Source: an uncultured Prevotella sp.
Lineage (GTDB): Bacteria; Bacteroidota; Bacteroidia; Bacteroidales; Bacteroidaceae
DNA: 40,097 nucleotides
Reading direction: 5' to 3'
Assembly: GCA_900554695.1 (NCBI GenBank)
Contig: USHV01000024.1
Location: 1 to 40,097, forward strand
Shown: positions 17,896 through 27,502 of the stretch, piece by piece
Layout of the letters: every line of letters begins with the position of its first letter
Position numbering within the stretch: the first letter of the stretch is position 1
Program-made: the position numbers and the translations under genes
Notes under the pieces: model-generated
What the model was told of the DNA's origin: nothing
The model's database searches: none
What the model saw: only the letters and a program-made list of their open reading frames with translations

Positions 17896-19120
17896 ACATA
17901 CTTCTTTTTTATACAAGCACTTATACAAAAGCCAAAACACGAAGAAACATACAGCATACCGGAATTATCACACATATCGCTAACTGCGGATGTGTCAGGA
18001 CTTTTGCCGTATTCTTTTCCGTCGTATGCATCGTAAACGATGCCGCAAGCTGTCTTCCGGGCAGGTTTTTCATTATACATATTTCCACTATTTGCCAGGC
18101 CGGAGCCTGTGCAAGACGAGACAAGCCCATGGACGGCTACAGATGTTTCTTCACGACGTTTCGCGTCTTCAGCCCCGACAGGACAGATCCAAGTAATGTT
18201 CTCTCTGTGTTGTAAACCATTATGACTGTAAATATTGTAAATTGTGTATTGACAGAACATTCTGTTGTAATCGTCCTTAAACTGAATAGCGCACGTTCCG
18301 CAAAGACTCATCGTGCAGCCGCTGTCATGGTTTGCCGTTCTGCCTCGACCGGCAGAATATATGGATTCATTGTAACAATCATCATACACCTTCATTACCG
18401 CTGCCTCACCCGATGCACATCCTCTATCCATACACATCCGCCGGCAATCTTCCTGAGACCTCCTCACTGACACGCCGACAGCCTTCACCGTCCGTCTCGC
18501 CGAACGCCTCATGCGACATGCCGCTGCGGTGCGTATGCCGTTACGTCGGTTCATATAATATGTGTAAGAGTATGTCAGCATCAGTAATAGTAATAAGCGT
18601 ATGTGTTTAGTGTGCGTTGTACATTATGAGATTATACAGGGTTTCATATTTAGGTGTTATATCATACGCTTCAGAACGCATCAACCGTAGCATTTCATTT
18701 TCTCGTCCGCTCCCCGCTGATATTGCCTGCGCAACGCAAGCCCGTCATACCGGCAAGCATTCTCAATACAACAACGCCCGAATGACATTCTGAAAGCATC
18801 CGTATCGTGTTCTTATAAAGTCCGTATCGAGCCGTCATACGGCCCGTACCAGACTCTCATACCGTCCATAACAGTACCTCGCAAAGCCCTTATCGCTACA
18901 GGCTTGACGCCTGCCTTGGCACTAATGTCATAGACAACGGTCAAAACAACCTCTTATTTATTCATACCACTCTCACACCATCCTATCTGTGTATTGTCCA
19001 TTCCGTAAATGTTCATACCGACCGTGTGGAGCAAGCAATGATAAAGAGATGTTCATGTCGTGGTGGCTGTAAAGGATATTATATCAGATTATCCAGTAAC
19101 AATCTTATTATCTTAAAGAA
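17896..19120. other. 1.2-kb intergenic region inside the sugar locus
   Basis: No convincing gene lies between the barrel operon promoter and the susD terminator. A long minus-strand open frame (17823-18581) is Cys- and Arg-rich, has no recognisable domain and runs through the operator, so I treat it as chance. From 18778 to 18909 the DNA holds a degenerate 22-bp-period array. In the B. thetaiotaomicron fructan locus a SusE-like lipoprotein and an endo-levanase follow susD; neither is here, so genes may have been lost from this gap. Confidence 0.5.
18778..18909. repeat. degenerate 22-bp-period array, six units
   Basis: Six units in exact 22-bp register start at 18778, 18800, 18822, 18844, 18866 and 18888. 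Each begins CC; units two and three both begin CCGTATCG and unit four CCGTACCA. Adjacent units share about 12-14 of 22 bases by my count, far above chance. The CCGTATCG core also occurs at the same period in the larger array at 30579-30996, so both may belong to one family. Confidence 0.6.
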
Positions 19121-19169
19121 ATGTATCCGTGCACGACAAAATACGCAGAAGTCGTGCAGAGGGATACAT
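19121..19169 (-). terminator. terminator after susD
   Basis: ATGTATCC plus TGCACGAC (19121-19137) pairs with GTCGTGCA plus GGATACAT (19151-19169), two 8-bp stems with a small internal bulge and a 13-nt loop. On the minus strand the stem is followed by TTCTTTAA. It lies 60 bp after the susD stop. Confidence 0.7.
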
Positions 19170-19228
19170 CTCCTTTTAGAAGAAACTAAACCACCTATAT
19201 TATACCATTATTACAAATTATGAACGCA

Positions 19229-21049
19229 TCAATTGTATCCCTCATTCTGAGTGTAGAGTCCCGGAATGTAGAACATCTGATTGTATGGTATCGGGAAGAA
19301 CTCGTTCTTTCCGGCTGTGAAGAGACCGTCGCGGTAGTACTGTCCGTAGTGCATTTCAGTATCGCTTGTGATGTTTCCGTTACTGTCATATGTCACAGGT
19401 GCACCGGCCATTACGTTTCCGTTATGGTCGAAGAAGCTGTAAACATCGTTCTGCTCACTTGCGTAGTATGCGTTCAGAGTCTGTGAAGCGATACCCCAAC
19501 GGCGCAGGTCGAAGAAACGTCCGTTCTCCATAGCCATCTCCAGACGGCGCTCCCAGCGCAGGCACTTGCGTGCTGTCTCCTTGTTGGCGAAATAAGACTC
19601 CGGATATTCTGCTATCTCACACTGGTTTGCCGCATAATCAATGTGCTTAGCGACAGAGTTTGCCGCACGGCGTCTGATGTCGTTGATTATTGTGCGAGCC
19701 TCTGACAGACGGCCAAGCTCTATGAGAGCCTCGGCACGCATAAGCATCACGTCAGTATAGCGGAGCACGTACTCATTCATTGCGAAAGCCTGCCATGAAT
19801 CGTTATAGGTCTCTCCCTTCGAACGCTGCGGCACCTCTTTCAGAGATGTGTAATATCCGTAGTCTGTAGCGTCACGCGAGTTGGCCATGGTCTGTGTGTA
19901 TTCAGACTCATACTTATACGGGAACGAAGGCATACCTACAGTATGGAACAAACGCGGATCCCACTTCTGAGCGGTCGGCTGACCGTTAATAGGATAATCG
20001 ATGCTGTTGTTATAGTCGTCGAACATAGGCAGACCGTTCTTTGTCTTGAACGCATTTACAAGGTTCTGAGAAGGTTTGTGGAAGTCCCATCCGCAAGACC
20101 ACATTTGCCAGCAGCCGTTAAGCACTGTTGACCAGTTGGCGCGTCCGAATGTAGTGTGGTCGTCCTCATAGTCAGAGCACTGTACAGCGAATATAGACTC
20201 CTTGCTGTTCTTATATTCAGGCAGGAATATGTCGCCATAATCCTCAAGATAGCCATAATCAGAGTTCACCACGTCGTTTGTATAATACACAACGCTGTCC
20301 ATATATTCAGGAGTGATGTGACCTACACCGGTGTTTGCCTCATAACCGTCACCCCAAGCCAGGTTAAGATAGCATTTTGCGAGATATGCTGCGGCGGCAA
20401 TCTTGTTGGCACGGCCGTCCTCACCCGGTCCTTTCACAGGAAGGACATCGTAAGCAGCCTTGAAGTCGTCGATCACTTTGCCGAACAGCTCTCTGTATTT
20501 ATAGGCGTCGTTTTTTACAGACTCCTGACTTCCGGCAGCCTCCACCTTCTCGTCGATCCAAGGTATCTTGCGGAACACTGTCAGCAGTTTGTAATAGAAA
20601 TGTCCGCGGAGGAACTTCACCTCAGCAATACGCTGACGTGTTGTCTCTGCTCCGAGTTTGCTCTCACCGTTGCGCTCGAGCGACAGCAACGCGCGGTTGC
20701 AGCGCGAAACAGCGCAATACAGACGATACCACAACTCGTCCATCTCACCCGGAGTGGTAGGAGTAACGGTCTTCCATATATCAATAGCGTGATAGCCTGT
20801 ATCGTTAGGTCCGCTTCCACCCTTGAGACAGTCGTCTGAAGCTATATCTCCGTAAGGGAACAGGTTGAACGGATATGAATACCAGCAGTCGCCGAGCATG
20901 GCGTATGCCGAGGTAACCATGCCTTCAGGATCGGCAAAGGCCTTATCTACATCGATGACGGCAGTAGGATTATAATCCAGAAAATCATCACAACTTGTCA
21001 GCGTAAGGCCGATAACGCATGCGGCAAGTATGTTATATATCTTTTTCAT
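19229..21049 (-). CDS. susD: SusD/RagB family outer-membrane glycan-binding lipoprotein
   Basis: The chosen start (ATG at 21049, MKKIYNILAACVIGL) gives a 606-aa protein with a lipoprotein signal and lipobox LTSC, with Cys20 as the lipidated residue; an in-frame ATG four codons upstream is less typical. The N-terminal DDFLDYNPTAVIDVDKAF and TPR-rich helical body (FLRGHFYYKLLTVFRKIPW, EALIELGRLSEARTIINDIR) and C-terminal FFPIPYNQMFYIPGL are standard SusD features. It sits on the cell surface as a lid on the SusC barrel and delivers oligosaccharide to it. It starts 20 bp after susC stops. Aromatic-rich loops (NGCWQMWSCGWDFHKPSQN) may form the sugar site. Confidence 0.93.
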   Translation of the reverse strand: MKKIYNILAACVIGLTLTSCDDFLDYNPTAVIDVDKAFADPEGMVTSAYAMLGDCWYSYPFNLFPYGDIASDDCLKGGSGPNDTGYHAIDIWKTVTPTTPGEMDELWYRLYCAVSRCNRALLSLERNGESKLGAETTRQRIAEVKFLRGHFYYKLLTVFRKIPWIDEKVEAAGSQESVKNDAYKYRELFGKVIDDFKAAYDVLPVKGPGEDGRANKIAAAAYLAKCYLNLAWGDGYEANTGVGHITPEYMDSVVYYTNDVVNSDYGYLEDYGDIFLPEYKNSKESIFAVQCSDYEDDHTTFGRANWSTVLNGCWQMWSCGWDFHKPSQNLVNAFKTKNGLPMFDDYNNSIDYPINGQPTAQKWDPRLFHTVGMPSFPYKYESEYTQTMANSRDATDYGYYTSLKEVPQRSKGETYNDSWQAFAMNEYVLRYTDVMLMRAEALIELGRLSEARTIINDIRRRAANSVAKHIDYAANQCEIAEYPESYFANKETARKCLRWERRLEMAMENGRFFDLRRWGIASQTLNAYYASEQNDVYSFFDHNGNVMAGAPVTYDSNGNITSDTEMHYGQYYRDGLFTAGKNEFFPIPYNQMFYIPGLYTQNEGYN

Positions 21050-21068
21050 TTTGATAATCATTAATCTG

Positions 21069-24000
21069 TTAGAAACTTAATTGCAATCCAAATGATATTG
21101 AAGTTGACAACGGATAATTCCAGTCAGGATTCTCCGGATCAGGACAAGTAAGGCTTGAGCTCTTGATTGTGAGCAGGTTCTGTCCTGAGAGATAAACACG
21201 TGCGCTTGTCATCTTGAGCTTCGACAGTATTGATGAAGGAACGGTGTATCCCAACTGCAGTGTACGGAGTTTCAGATAAGAACCGTTCTCAACGAAGTAG
21301 CTTGAAGCACGGCCCTCGTCGGCAGTGTTCGTTGTAGAAAGTCTCGGGATGTTGGAGTCTGTGTTGTTGGTGTTCCATGCGTCGAGCAGACGGCTACCCT
21401 TGTTAGAGCCTGCATCTGTTACAGCCCAGAAGTCGGTCTGGAATTTCTGGTTGTTATATACGTCCTTGTCGCATACGCCCTGCCAGAACATGCTCAGGTC
21501 GAAGTCCTTGTATGTCAGACCGATGTTGATACCGTAAGAGAATGCCGGTACCGGATTATAGATCCAGTCCTGGTCGTCGGCTGTGATGACATTGTCGCCG
21601 TTGAGGTCGGCATATTTCAGTCCACCCACACGTGCGTTAGCCTGTCCGGAAGCGTCAACCTCTTCCTGTGTCTGGAACAATCCGTCAACGACATATCCTA
21701 CTATTGAACCGTAAGGCTGCTTAGACTGAACAAGAGTCTGCTTAGAGGTGTGTGCGTAAGAACCTGTTGCCGATGCCGGCAGAGATGTTACTCTGTTGCG
21801 GAAGAAGTCGGCGTTTGCGCTGATGTCGAGTCCGAGACCGCATGACAGAGTTTTACGGTAACCGAGCATGAACTCCATACCCCAGTTGCGCAGTGAAGGA
21901 CCGTTCATCCATGTTGCGCCGCCTTCACCCTTTGTACCGATGAATGCAGGAGAGATAAGCATGTCGTCAACGTCTTTGATATACCAGTCGATAGAACCGT
22001 AGAGCTGGCTGTGGAACAGCGAGAAGTCTGTACCTATATTATACTGTGTGGCAGCCTCCCATTTCAGGTTAGGATTAGGCAGCTGTGTTGCGCGGTATCC
22101 TGAAGGGAATGTACCCGAGCCCTGCAGATAGAGGTCGTAAGCAGTAGAAGTGATACGGTCGAGTCCGTAGTCAACTACGTAAATACCGAACTGAGCGTTG
22201 TTGTCGATTGCCTGGTTACCTGTCTTACCCCAAGAGAGACGTATCTTCCAGTCGTCGAGCCAGTTCTTGTCGATGAGCTTAGAAGCACGGAAACCTAATG
22301 TAGCAGCAGGGAATGTACCCCAGCGATTGTCTTTTCCGAAACGTGAGGAACCATCACGACGTATGGTGAACGAAGCCAATACAAGGTCATCGTAGTTGTA
22401 GTCCACCTTGCCGAAGAATGAAGCAAGTCTGTATCCCACCATTGCTCCGCTCACACGGGCTGTACCCGTTGCGGCGTTAGGCCACATGTAGTCAGGATCC
22501 TCAAAGCCGAAGCCCTCGCTGTATCCGGACCAGTCTATTGAGTTCTGCTTAGAGAGCTCAGCACCGAGCAATACAGAGAAATTGTGCTTGTCGGCAAGAG
22601 TGAAGTTGTAAGTTGCAGTGTTAGACCATGTCCAGTTCAGGTCGTTCTTGTTCGAAAGCGTTACGCTTGCAATGTTGTTGTTCACGATGTCTGAGTGGAA
22701 TGTGTGGTTCATCGACTGTATGAAAGAAGTGTAATAGTCGATACCGAAGCTTGAGCGGAGCACCAGTCCTTCGATTGGTTTCAGCTCTACGTAAGCATTA
22801 CCGAACAGACGCCAGTAGTCCAGATGGTTGTCCTTGTTCTGATACATCTCGCGCAGCGGGTTCTGACGGTCTGACATACTTCCTACAGGTCCGCCGAATG
22901 TCTCGCCGTCTATTTCGTAAACAGGAACGATAGGCGCCATCTTCAGAGCGTTCTCCATAGGAGCGCTGTCAACCTGTCTCGACCATGTCACGGTGAAGTT
23001 CTCACCCACCTTCACAATCTTGTTTATATTATAAGAGGTGTTCATTCTGGCAGAGATGTTCTCAAACGAAGTATATTTCAATATACCTTCATTCTTCTTG
23101 TATCCCAGAGAGAACAAAGCCGAATACTTGTCTGTTGCATTAGACAGCGACAGGTCGTAGTTCTGAGAGAATCCTGTGCGTGAGATCTCGTCGAGCCAGT
23201 CGGTGTCCGAATATCTCATTGTCTTCGAACTGTTGATGAATCCGTCGTAACGTCCGTTCACCGTATAGTTCACATACTGCTCTGTTGCAGGGTTCCACAC
23301 CGTGATTGGCGTACCTGTCTGAGAGTTGAGGTTAAGACCGTAGTTGGCTGCATAGGTAACAGGATCTATTCCGTCGTTGAGAGCTGCCTGCGCCATTGCC
23401 GTAGCATATTCTGCCGAGTTGCACAGTTTCATGAGCGACTGCGATGTGTAGAATGATGCAGTGAGGTTTGTAGAGAAATCCACTTTCATCTTTCCGCCTT
23501 TCTTACCCTGCTTGGTTGTGATGATGATCACACCGTTTGCAGCGCGCGAACCGTAGATTGAAGCCGATGCCGCATCCTTCAACACCTGCATACTCTCTAT
23601 ATCGTTGGTGTTAAGAGAGTTGAGCGAAGTGGTTGTAGGCACGCCATCGATGACGAACAACGGGTCCTGCGAAGAGTTGATGGAACCCACACCACGAATT
23701 CTCACCGTACCTGTTCCGATAGGCGAACCGTTTGTCGTAATGGTCATACCCGGAACACGTCCCTGCAAGGCACGCATAGGGTCGGCATCAGGGCTTGTCT
23801 TCAGATCCTTTGTCGATACAATCGAAACCGATCCTGTGAGGTCTGCCTTACGCTGTGTGGTATAACCAGTCACAACCAGCTCGTCTATAAGATTGCTGGC
23901 AACCTCCATCGTTATTGTCATGTGTGGCTGTGCCTTCACAACAATCGTGTTGTAGCCGACATAAGAAATCTTGAGCTTTGCGCCCTCTTTTACCTTAATT

Positions 24001-24209
24001 TTAAATTGGCCGTTGATGTCAGTAATCACACCGTTGGTGGCTCCTTCCTCCATAACGCTGGCACCGATCACCTCCAGGCCTTGTTCATCTTTCACCGTAC
24101 CACTGACTTCCATCGTATTCTGCGCCATGGCATATAAGCCGAGAGTAGACAAGAATACGGTCAGCATGATACGTCTCATACTTGAAAGCATTAGATTGAC
24201 GTTTTTCAT
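21069..24209 (-). CDS. susC: SusC/RagA family TonB-dependent outer-membrane transporter
   Basis: I choose the ATG at 24209 (1046 aa) because it gives a proper signal peptide (1-29, ending LYAMAQ). The longest frame would start at 24287, inside the -7 box. Domains are: carboxypeptidase-regulatory-like beta-sandwich (34-105, VSGTVKDEQGLEVIGASV), TonB box DELVVTGY (109-116), plug (120-235, with ALQGRVPGMTITTNGSPIG, RIRGVGSINSSQDPLFVIDG and YGSRAANGVIIITTK), then a 22-strand barrel ending ISFGLQLSF. It imports oligosaccharides into the periplasm using TonB energy, with SusD. This is the first gene of its operon, with a 5' leader of about 70 nt and the shared operator upstream. Confidence 0.95.
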   Translation of the reverse strand: MKNVNLMLSSMRRIMLTVFLSTLGLYAMAQNTMEVSGTVKDEQGLEVIGASVMEEGATNGVITDINGQFKIKVKEGAKLKISYVGYNTIVVKAQPHMTITMEVASNLIDELVVTGYTTQRKADLTGSVSIVSTKDLKTSPDADPMRALQGRVPGMTITTNGSPIGTGTVRIRGVGSINSSQDPLFVIDGVPTTTSLNSLNTNDIESMQVLKDAASASIYGSRAANGVIIITTKQGKKGGKMKVDFSTNLTASFYTSQSLMKLCNSAEYATAMAQAALNDGIDPVTYAANYGLNLNSQTGTPITVWNPATEQYVNYTVNGRYDGFINSSKTMRYSDTDWLDEISRTGFSQNYDLSLSNATDKYSALFSLGYKKNEGILKYTSFENISARMNTSYNINKIVKVGENFTVTWSRQVDSAPMENALKMAPIVPVYEIDGETFGGPVGSMSDRQNPLREMYQNKDNHLDYWRLFGNAYVELKPIEGLVLRSSFGIDYYTSFIQSMNHTFHSDIVNNNIASVTLSNKNDLNWTWSNTATYNFTLADKHNFSVLLGAELSKQNSIDWSGYSEGFGFEDPDYMWPNAATGTARVSGAMVGYRLASFFGKVDYNYDDLVLASFTIRRDGSSRFGKDNRWGTFPAATLGFRASKLIDKNWLDDWKIRLSWGKTGNQAIDNNAQFGIYVVDYGLDRITSTAYDLYLQGSGTFPSGYRATQLPNPNLKWEAATQYNIGTDFSLFHSQLYGSIDWYIKDVDDMLISPAFIGTKGEGGATWMNGPSLRNWGMEFMLGYRKTLSCGLGLDISANADFFRNRVTSLPASATGSYAHTSKQTLVQSKQPYGSIVGYVVDGLFQTQEEVDASGQANARVGGLKYADLNGDNVITADDQDWIYNPVPAFSYGINIGLTYKDFDLSMFWQGVCDKDVYNNQKFQTDFWAVTDAGSNKGSRLLDAWNTNNTDSNIPRLSTTNTADEGRASSYFVENGSYLKLRTLQLGYTVPSSILSKLKMTSARVYLSGQNLLTIKSSSLTCPDPENPDWNYPLSTSISFGLQLSF

Positions 24210-24284
24210 AAACCGCGTTTTTTGATTTAATAAATTGTTTATTTCTGATAATAAATTGTTTATGGACATTTTATTTGTCTGCAA

Positions 24285-24292
24285 CAAAGTTA
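24285..24292 (-). promoter_or_regulatory. -7 box of susC-susD
   Basis: The minus strand reads TAACTTTG (TAnnTTTG), 76 bp before the susC ATG. No TTTG at -33; the 45-bp operator ends 46 bp upstream, nearly the same geometry as in the second operon. Confidence 0.7.
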
Positions 24293-24338
24293 TAAAACTA
24301 AGATATTTAGATTTAGAAAAATTATTTCAATAAATTTA

Positions 24339-24383
24339 AAAAATCGTTCATGCAACATTTTTAATACATTTTGAACGATTTTT
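24339..24383. promoter_or_regulatory. 45-bp inverted-repeat operator, copy 1 (susC)
   Basis: AAAAATCGTTCA (24339-24350) and TGAACGATTTTT (24372-24383) are perfect 12-bp inverted arms with a 21-bp spacer, identical in arm sequence and spacing to 17851-17895. It is placed 46 bp upstream of the susC -7 box. Confidence 0.82.
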
Positions 24384-24944
24384 TCATGCACATATATGTA
24401 CTATGAGCGCCCAAACAGCATAATGCAGCAAACAGACATAAAGACCACACATAGTTGCACAGACCATATAAGGAATGTGTAATTATTGTTCATAAATATA
24501 AAAAATGATTCATATCAGACAAAAACAGAAGAAGAAAAACCGAATAACGGAAAGGAATACACACCCGATACCGATGATTATCTATTGAGAACGATTATAT
24601 AAAGACGCACCAGCACATTGAATCCGTCAAAATATAAAAATCTGAAAACGGCGACCGCAAATGTAAAATGGTCGGCTACAACACCGCTCAAGAATAGCTG
24701 TGGAGCGAACGAGTAAACGACCGGAGCGAACAAACGGGAAAATTAAGCATACCGCATGGATGGCAGACCGGCTGGCGGTTGTGCGGACACACAGGCCGAA
24801 GGATATTTCTCCGGATTGAGGAAGTGCGCGTTCCTGAGTATAATATCGCCCGCATCATGGACTGACAAAGTCCGGAACACATGGTGAGACGGATGCTTCA
24901 ACAGGCAGGCATCGTCATCACACGGAACATGAAGACATAAAAAA
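24384..24944. other. intergenic region between susC promoter and adhesin terminator
   Basis: I see no supported gene. The part from about 24660 to 24940 is richer in GC and has a short minus-strand open frame (with FLNPEKYPSACVSAQPPAG), possibly remnant coding DNA, but no family is recognisable. A weak half-site-like AAAAATGATTCA occurs near 24507. Confidence 0.4.
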
Positions 24945-25014
24945 TGCTGTCGCGGCAATCTGAAACTCACGGGACACACTTAGCTTACCCGTGCCCAGAA
25001 ATGCAGCGACAGCA
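24945..25014 (-). terminator. terminator after the adhesin-like gene
   Basis: TGCTGTCGC (24945-24953) pairs with GCGACAGCA (25006-25014). An inner hairpin, CACGGG (24968-24973) with CCCGTG (24988-24993), lies within. On the minus strand the stem is followed directly by a T6 run. It starts 24 bp after the stop of the 808-aa gene. Confidence 0.7.
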
Positions 25015-25037
25015 CCCTGACTATATCAGAATCAGCC

Positions 25038-27464
25038 TCAACGGACGAATACCTTTGTGGTCTTGCCGCCCACCTTCACAAGATATACGCCGCGGGCAAC
25101 CTTTATCTCGCTTCTGCCCGATGTCTTCGATGTGGCTACCAGAGCGCCGTCAACGCCATATACGGCTACGGTTGTTTGTCCGGCATTGTCAACAACTATG
25201 CGTCCGTCGGAAGCATACACCTTGCTGTCGGCGGCATCGGCCGCATCAATGCCTGTGGTGCATTCCACCTGAACCTCGTCGGTGTCGTCAGACTCACCGC
25301 GGTTGTAAACCACAGACACGCTGTAAGAGTAGGTCTTGCCGCTCTCCACGTCGTAGTCGGTGAACTCGGGACTTGTAAGCGGTTCGTCGTTCATCTTCAC
25401 TCCGTCGCGGAACACATTGTATCCGGCAACCTTCAGGTCGTACAGAGCCGAGGTGTAAGAAATGTCGTCTATCATCAGTCCGTACTGGTCGCAGCCCAGG
25501 TATCTCACGGCGATGTATCTGGTGTCGGCACCTACAGGAATATCATAGCGGGTCCAGTCTTCGGTGGCTATACCCTCCTCCACCAATGTGAACGACGACG
25601 GGTCGGTGTCGGTAGAAGACGACAATATCTGGAATTTCTCGTCAGTGCTTGTGCGCAGACGTCTCATGTAGAAGCTGAACGTGGTGTTGCCGCAAAGCTC
25701 CGGCGATATCAGCCAGTCGTCGTTGGCCTGTGCCACACCGTCGTAGCTAACCATGGCATACCAGCAGATGAAGCACTGCTTGCCCGTACGCGGCAGCAGC
25801 CATGCGTCGTCGGCGGTCAGTTCCTTGCTCAGCTCGTAAGGATTCCACACCTGGAACGCCTGTTCGGTGTTTTTGTTGTCGAAGTAAGGGAAGTCGTAAG
25901 GCGATCCGGCTGCCAGTCCGTCCATGTCGTACAATGTCCAGTCGCCTATGTTGTTGATGATGAACGGCTGGTAGTCCTCAACACCGTCCTCGGTCACTAC
26001 CGGCTCTGTAGGTATCTCCGGAGCCGACCAGCTCAGCGTCACCTTGTCGCCGGCAGCATCGGCATGCAGGTTCTCCGCCTTCGGATACCATGTGCCTTTC
26101 ACGCTCACGCCGATGGTGTTATATGAGGTGTTGTTGTCGGCATACTCGTCGTCTGCCTCTATCATGGCGTACAGCTTTCCTGCCAATCCGGCGTCGTGGG
26201 CCGTAGGAGTGTAATAAAGATAAGCCGACTTTGTCTCGCCCGGAGCTATGTCCTCGCCTTCCACCGAAGCCACCTTTCTGTCGTCCATGTACAGCGAGAC
26301 GGTGTATCCGCTCATGGTTTCGGTTCCACGGTTCGAGTAGTCGAGTGTGTAAACGCTCTCTTTGTCAGTGTTCAGCGTTGACGGACCCGAAAGGCTCATC
26401 GCGCTCAGGTCGCGCGCCGGAGTGTCCTCCACTCTCACGTTGTCAACATAGTAATACATCCAGTAATTGTCCATGCTTCCGCGCAACACTATGCGCAGCT
26501 GGTCGCAGTCCTTGTAATCGGCAAGCGATATGCGGTGCTCCTGCCATCCGGCTGTGGCAGCGGTGGCCATGAGCGGCTCGCCCACCTGGGTGAATGTCTT
26601 TGAGTCGGTTGTCACCTCGACAGTCAGTCTGGTGTTCTTGCCGTCATCGGGTATGTCGCTGTCGGCCCAATGAAACATGAACAGCGTGACCGACGGGTCC
26701 TTTGTGCCTTTAAGACTGATGAGCGGCGACAGGATGCGGCTGTCGGTCTCGTTCTCGTAGAACGGACTGTAGAACTTTATGAATCCATTGTCGTTGTCCT
26801 GAGGGTATATTCCTGCTTCACTGTCGTTGGCCAGGCACACCCAGCCCATAGTGCCTACAAGCGGAGAGACGGTCCACGGATTGTTGCTCACATATCCGCC
26901 GGCAAACGACTCCTTGAACGGCAGACCGTAAGGTGTGCCCACCACCGCCGGGCGCGCAATGGCTTCGCCAGAGCCTTCGGCATTGACGGCAGCCACGGCA
27001 TAGTATATGTTTTCCTGCTGAAGGCCTATCTCGTCAAGCAGGGCCTTCACGGTGGTGTCGGTATATGTGGTCGCGTCTTTTATGTCTGACGCAAACGGGG
27101 TGAAGTTCTTGCCGTCGGCGCTGCGATAAACCGCATAAGTAAGAGCCGACTGGTCGAGCTCGCCGCCCGACACATCGGTTGTCGGCGCGTCCCATGTCAG
27201 CGTGACGGTGGAGCCGGCATCGGTGACAAGAGTCTCGAGGTTGTCCACCGTGGCAGGCACCTTGGTTGCGTCCTCTGTCTTCATCTCGCCCACACGCATC
27301 CTTAACGGCAGGACTTCCGACGTGCCGACGGCAAACTTCTGTCCCGCGCCAGTCTGCGCAACACCATCCTTAGGCTTATAAGTCTTTGGCGAAGGTTGGG
27401 CGCTTGCGTTCGCTGCTGTCAGCAATGCGAGCAAGCTGCCCACTAATAATGTAGATATTTTCAT
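25038..27464 (-). CDS. secreted multidomain adhesin-like protein (FnIII / cleaved-adhesin jelly rolls)
   Basis: The 808-aa protein has a signal peptide (1-22, NASAQ). A fibronectin III-like domain (about 70-170, TVTLTWDAPTTD, TYAVYRSADGKNF) is followed by a jelly roll of the MAM/cleaved-adhesin (choice-of-anchor J) type (about 175-350, GLPFKESFAGG, WYYYVDNVRVED-like), a CARDB-like domain (about 355-455, LDYSNRGTETMSGYTVSLYMD), and a second FnIII (from about 465) that appears split by another jelly roll (about 500-690) before resuming as AGYNVFRDG. The end (VYGVDGALVATSKTSG then GVYLVKVGGKTTKVFVR) is a type-IX-secretion-like sorting tail. No protease or glycosidase motif is seen. A surface adhesin or binding role is inferred. 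Single-gene unit with its own promoter and terminator. Confidence 0.75.
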   Translation of the reverse strand: MKISTLLVGSLLALLTAANASAQPSPKTYKPKDGVAQTGAGQKFAVGTSEVLPLRMRVGEMKTEDATKVPATVDNLETLVTDAGSTVTLTWDAPTTDVSGGELDQSALTYAVYRSADGKNFTPFASDIKDATTYTDTTVKALLDEIGLQQENIYYAVAAVNAEGSGEAIARPAVVGTPYGLPFKESFAGGYVSNNPWTVSPLVGTMGWVCLANDSEAGIYPQDNDNGFIKFYSPFYENETDSRILSPLISLKGTKDPSVTLFMFHWADSDIPDDGKNTRLTVEVTTDSKTFTQVGEPLMATAATAGWQEHRISLADYKDCDQLRIVLRGSMDNYWMYYYVDNVRVEDTPARDLSAMSLSGPSTLNTDKESVYTLDYSNRGTETMSGYTVSLYMDDRKVASVEGEDIAPGETKSAYLYYTPTAHDAGLAGKLYAMIEADDEYADNNTSYNTIGVSVKGTWYPKAENLHADAAGDKVTLSWSAPEIPTEPVVTEDGVEDYQPFIINNIGDWTLYDMDGLAAGSPYDFPYFDNKNTEQAFQVWNPYELSKELTADDAWLLPRTGKQCFICWYAMVSYDGVAQANDDWLISPELCGNTTFSFYMRRLRTSTDEKFQILSSSTDTDPSSFTLVEEGIATEDWTRYDIPVGADTRYIAVRYLGCDQYGLMIDDISYTSALYDLKVAGYNVFRDGVKMNDEPLTSPEFTDYDVESGKTYSYSVSVVYNRGESDDTDEVQVECTTGIDAADAADSKVYASDGRIVVDNAGQTTVAVYGVDGALVATSKTSGRSEIKVARGVYLVKVGGKTTKVFVR

Positions 27465-27494
27465 ATTATATTTGAATTATGGAATTGAACAACA

Positions 27495-27502
27495 CAAAGG
27501 TA
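27495..27502 (-). promoter_or_regulatory. -7 box of the adhesin-like gene
   Basis: The minus strand reads TACCTTTG (TAnnTTTG), 31 bp before the ATG at 27464. Confidence 0.6.

Noticed and set aside
17823..18581. 252-codon minus-strand open frame upstream of the barrel operon
   Set aside because: It runs through the operator, is rich in Cys, Arg and Met without any domain pattern, and has no promoter box; it appears to be a chance frame.
24743..24979. 78-codon minus-strand frame between susC and the adhesin gene
   Set aside because: It overlaps the adhesin terminator and matches no family I know; remnant coding DNA is possible but unsupported.
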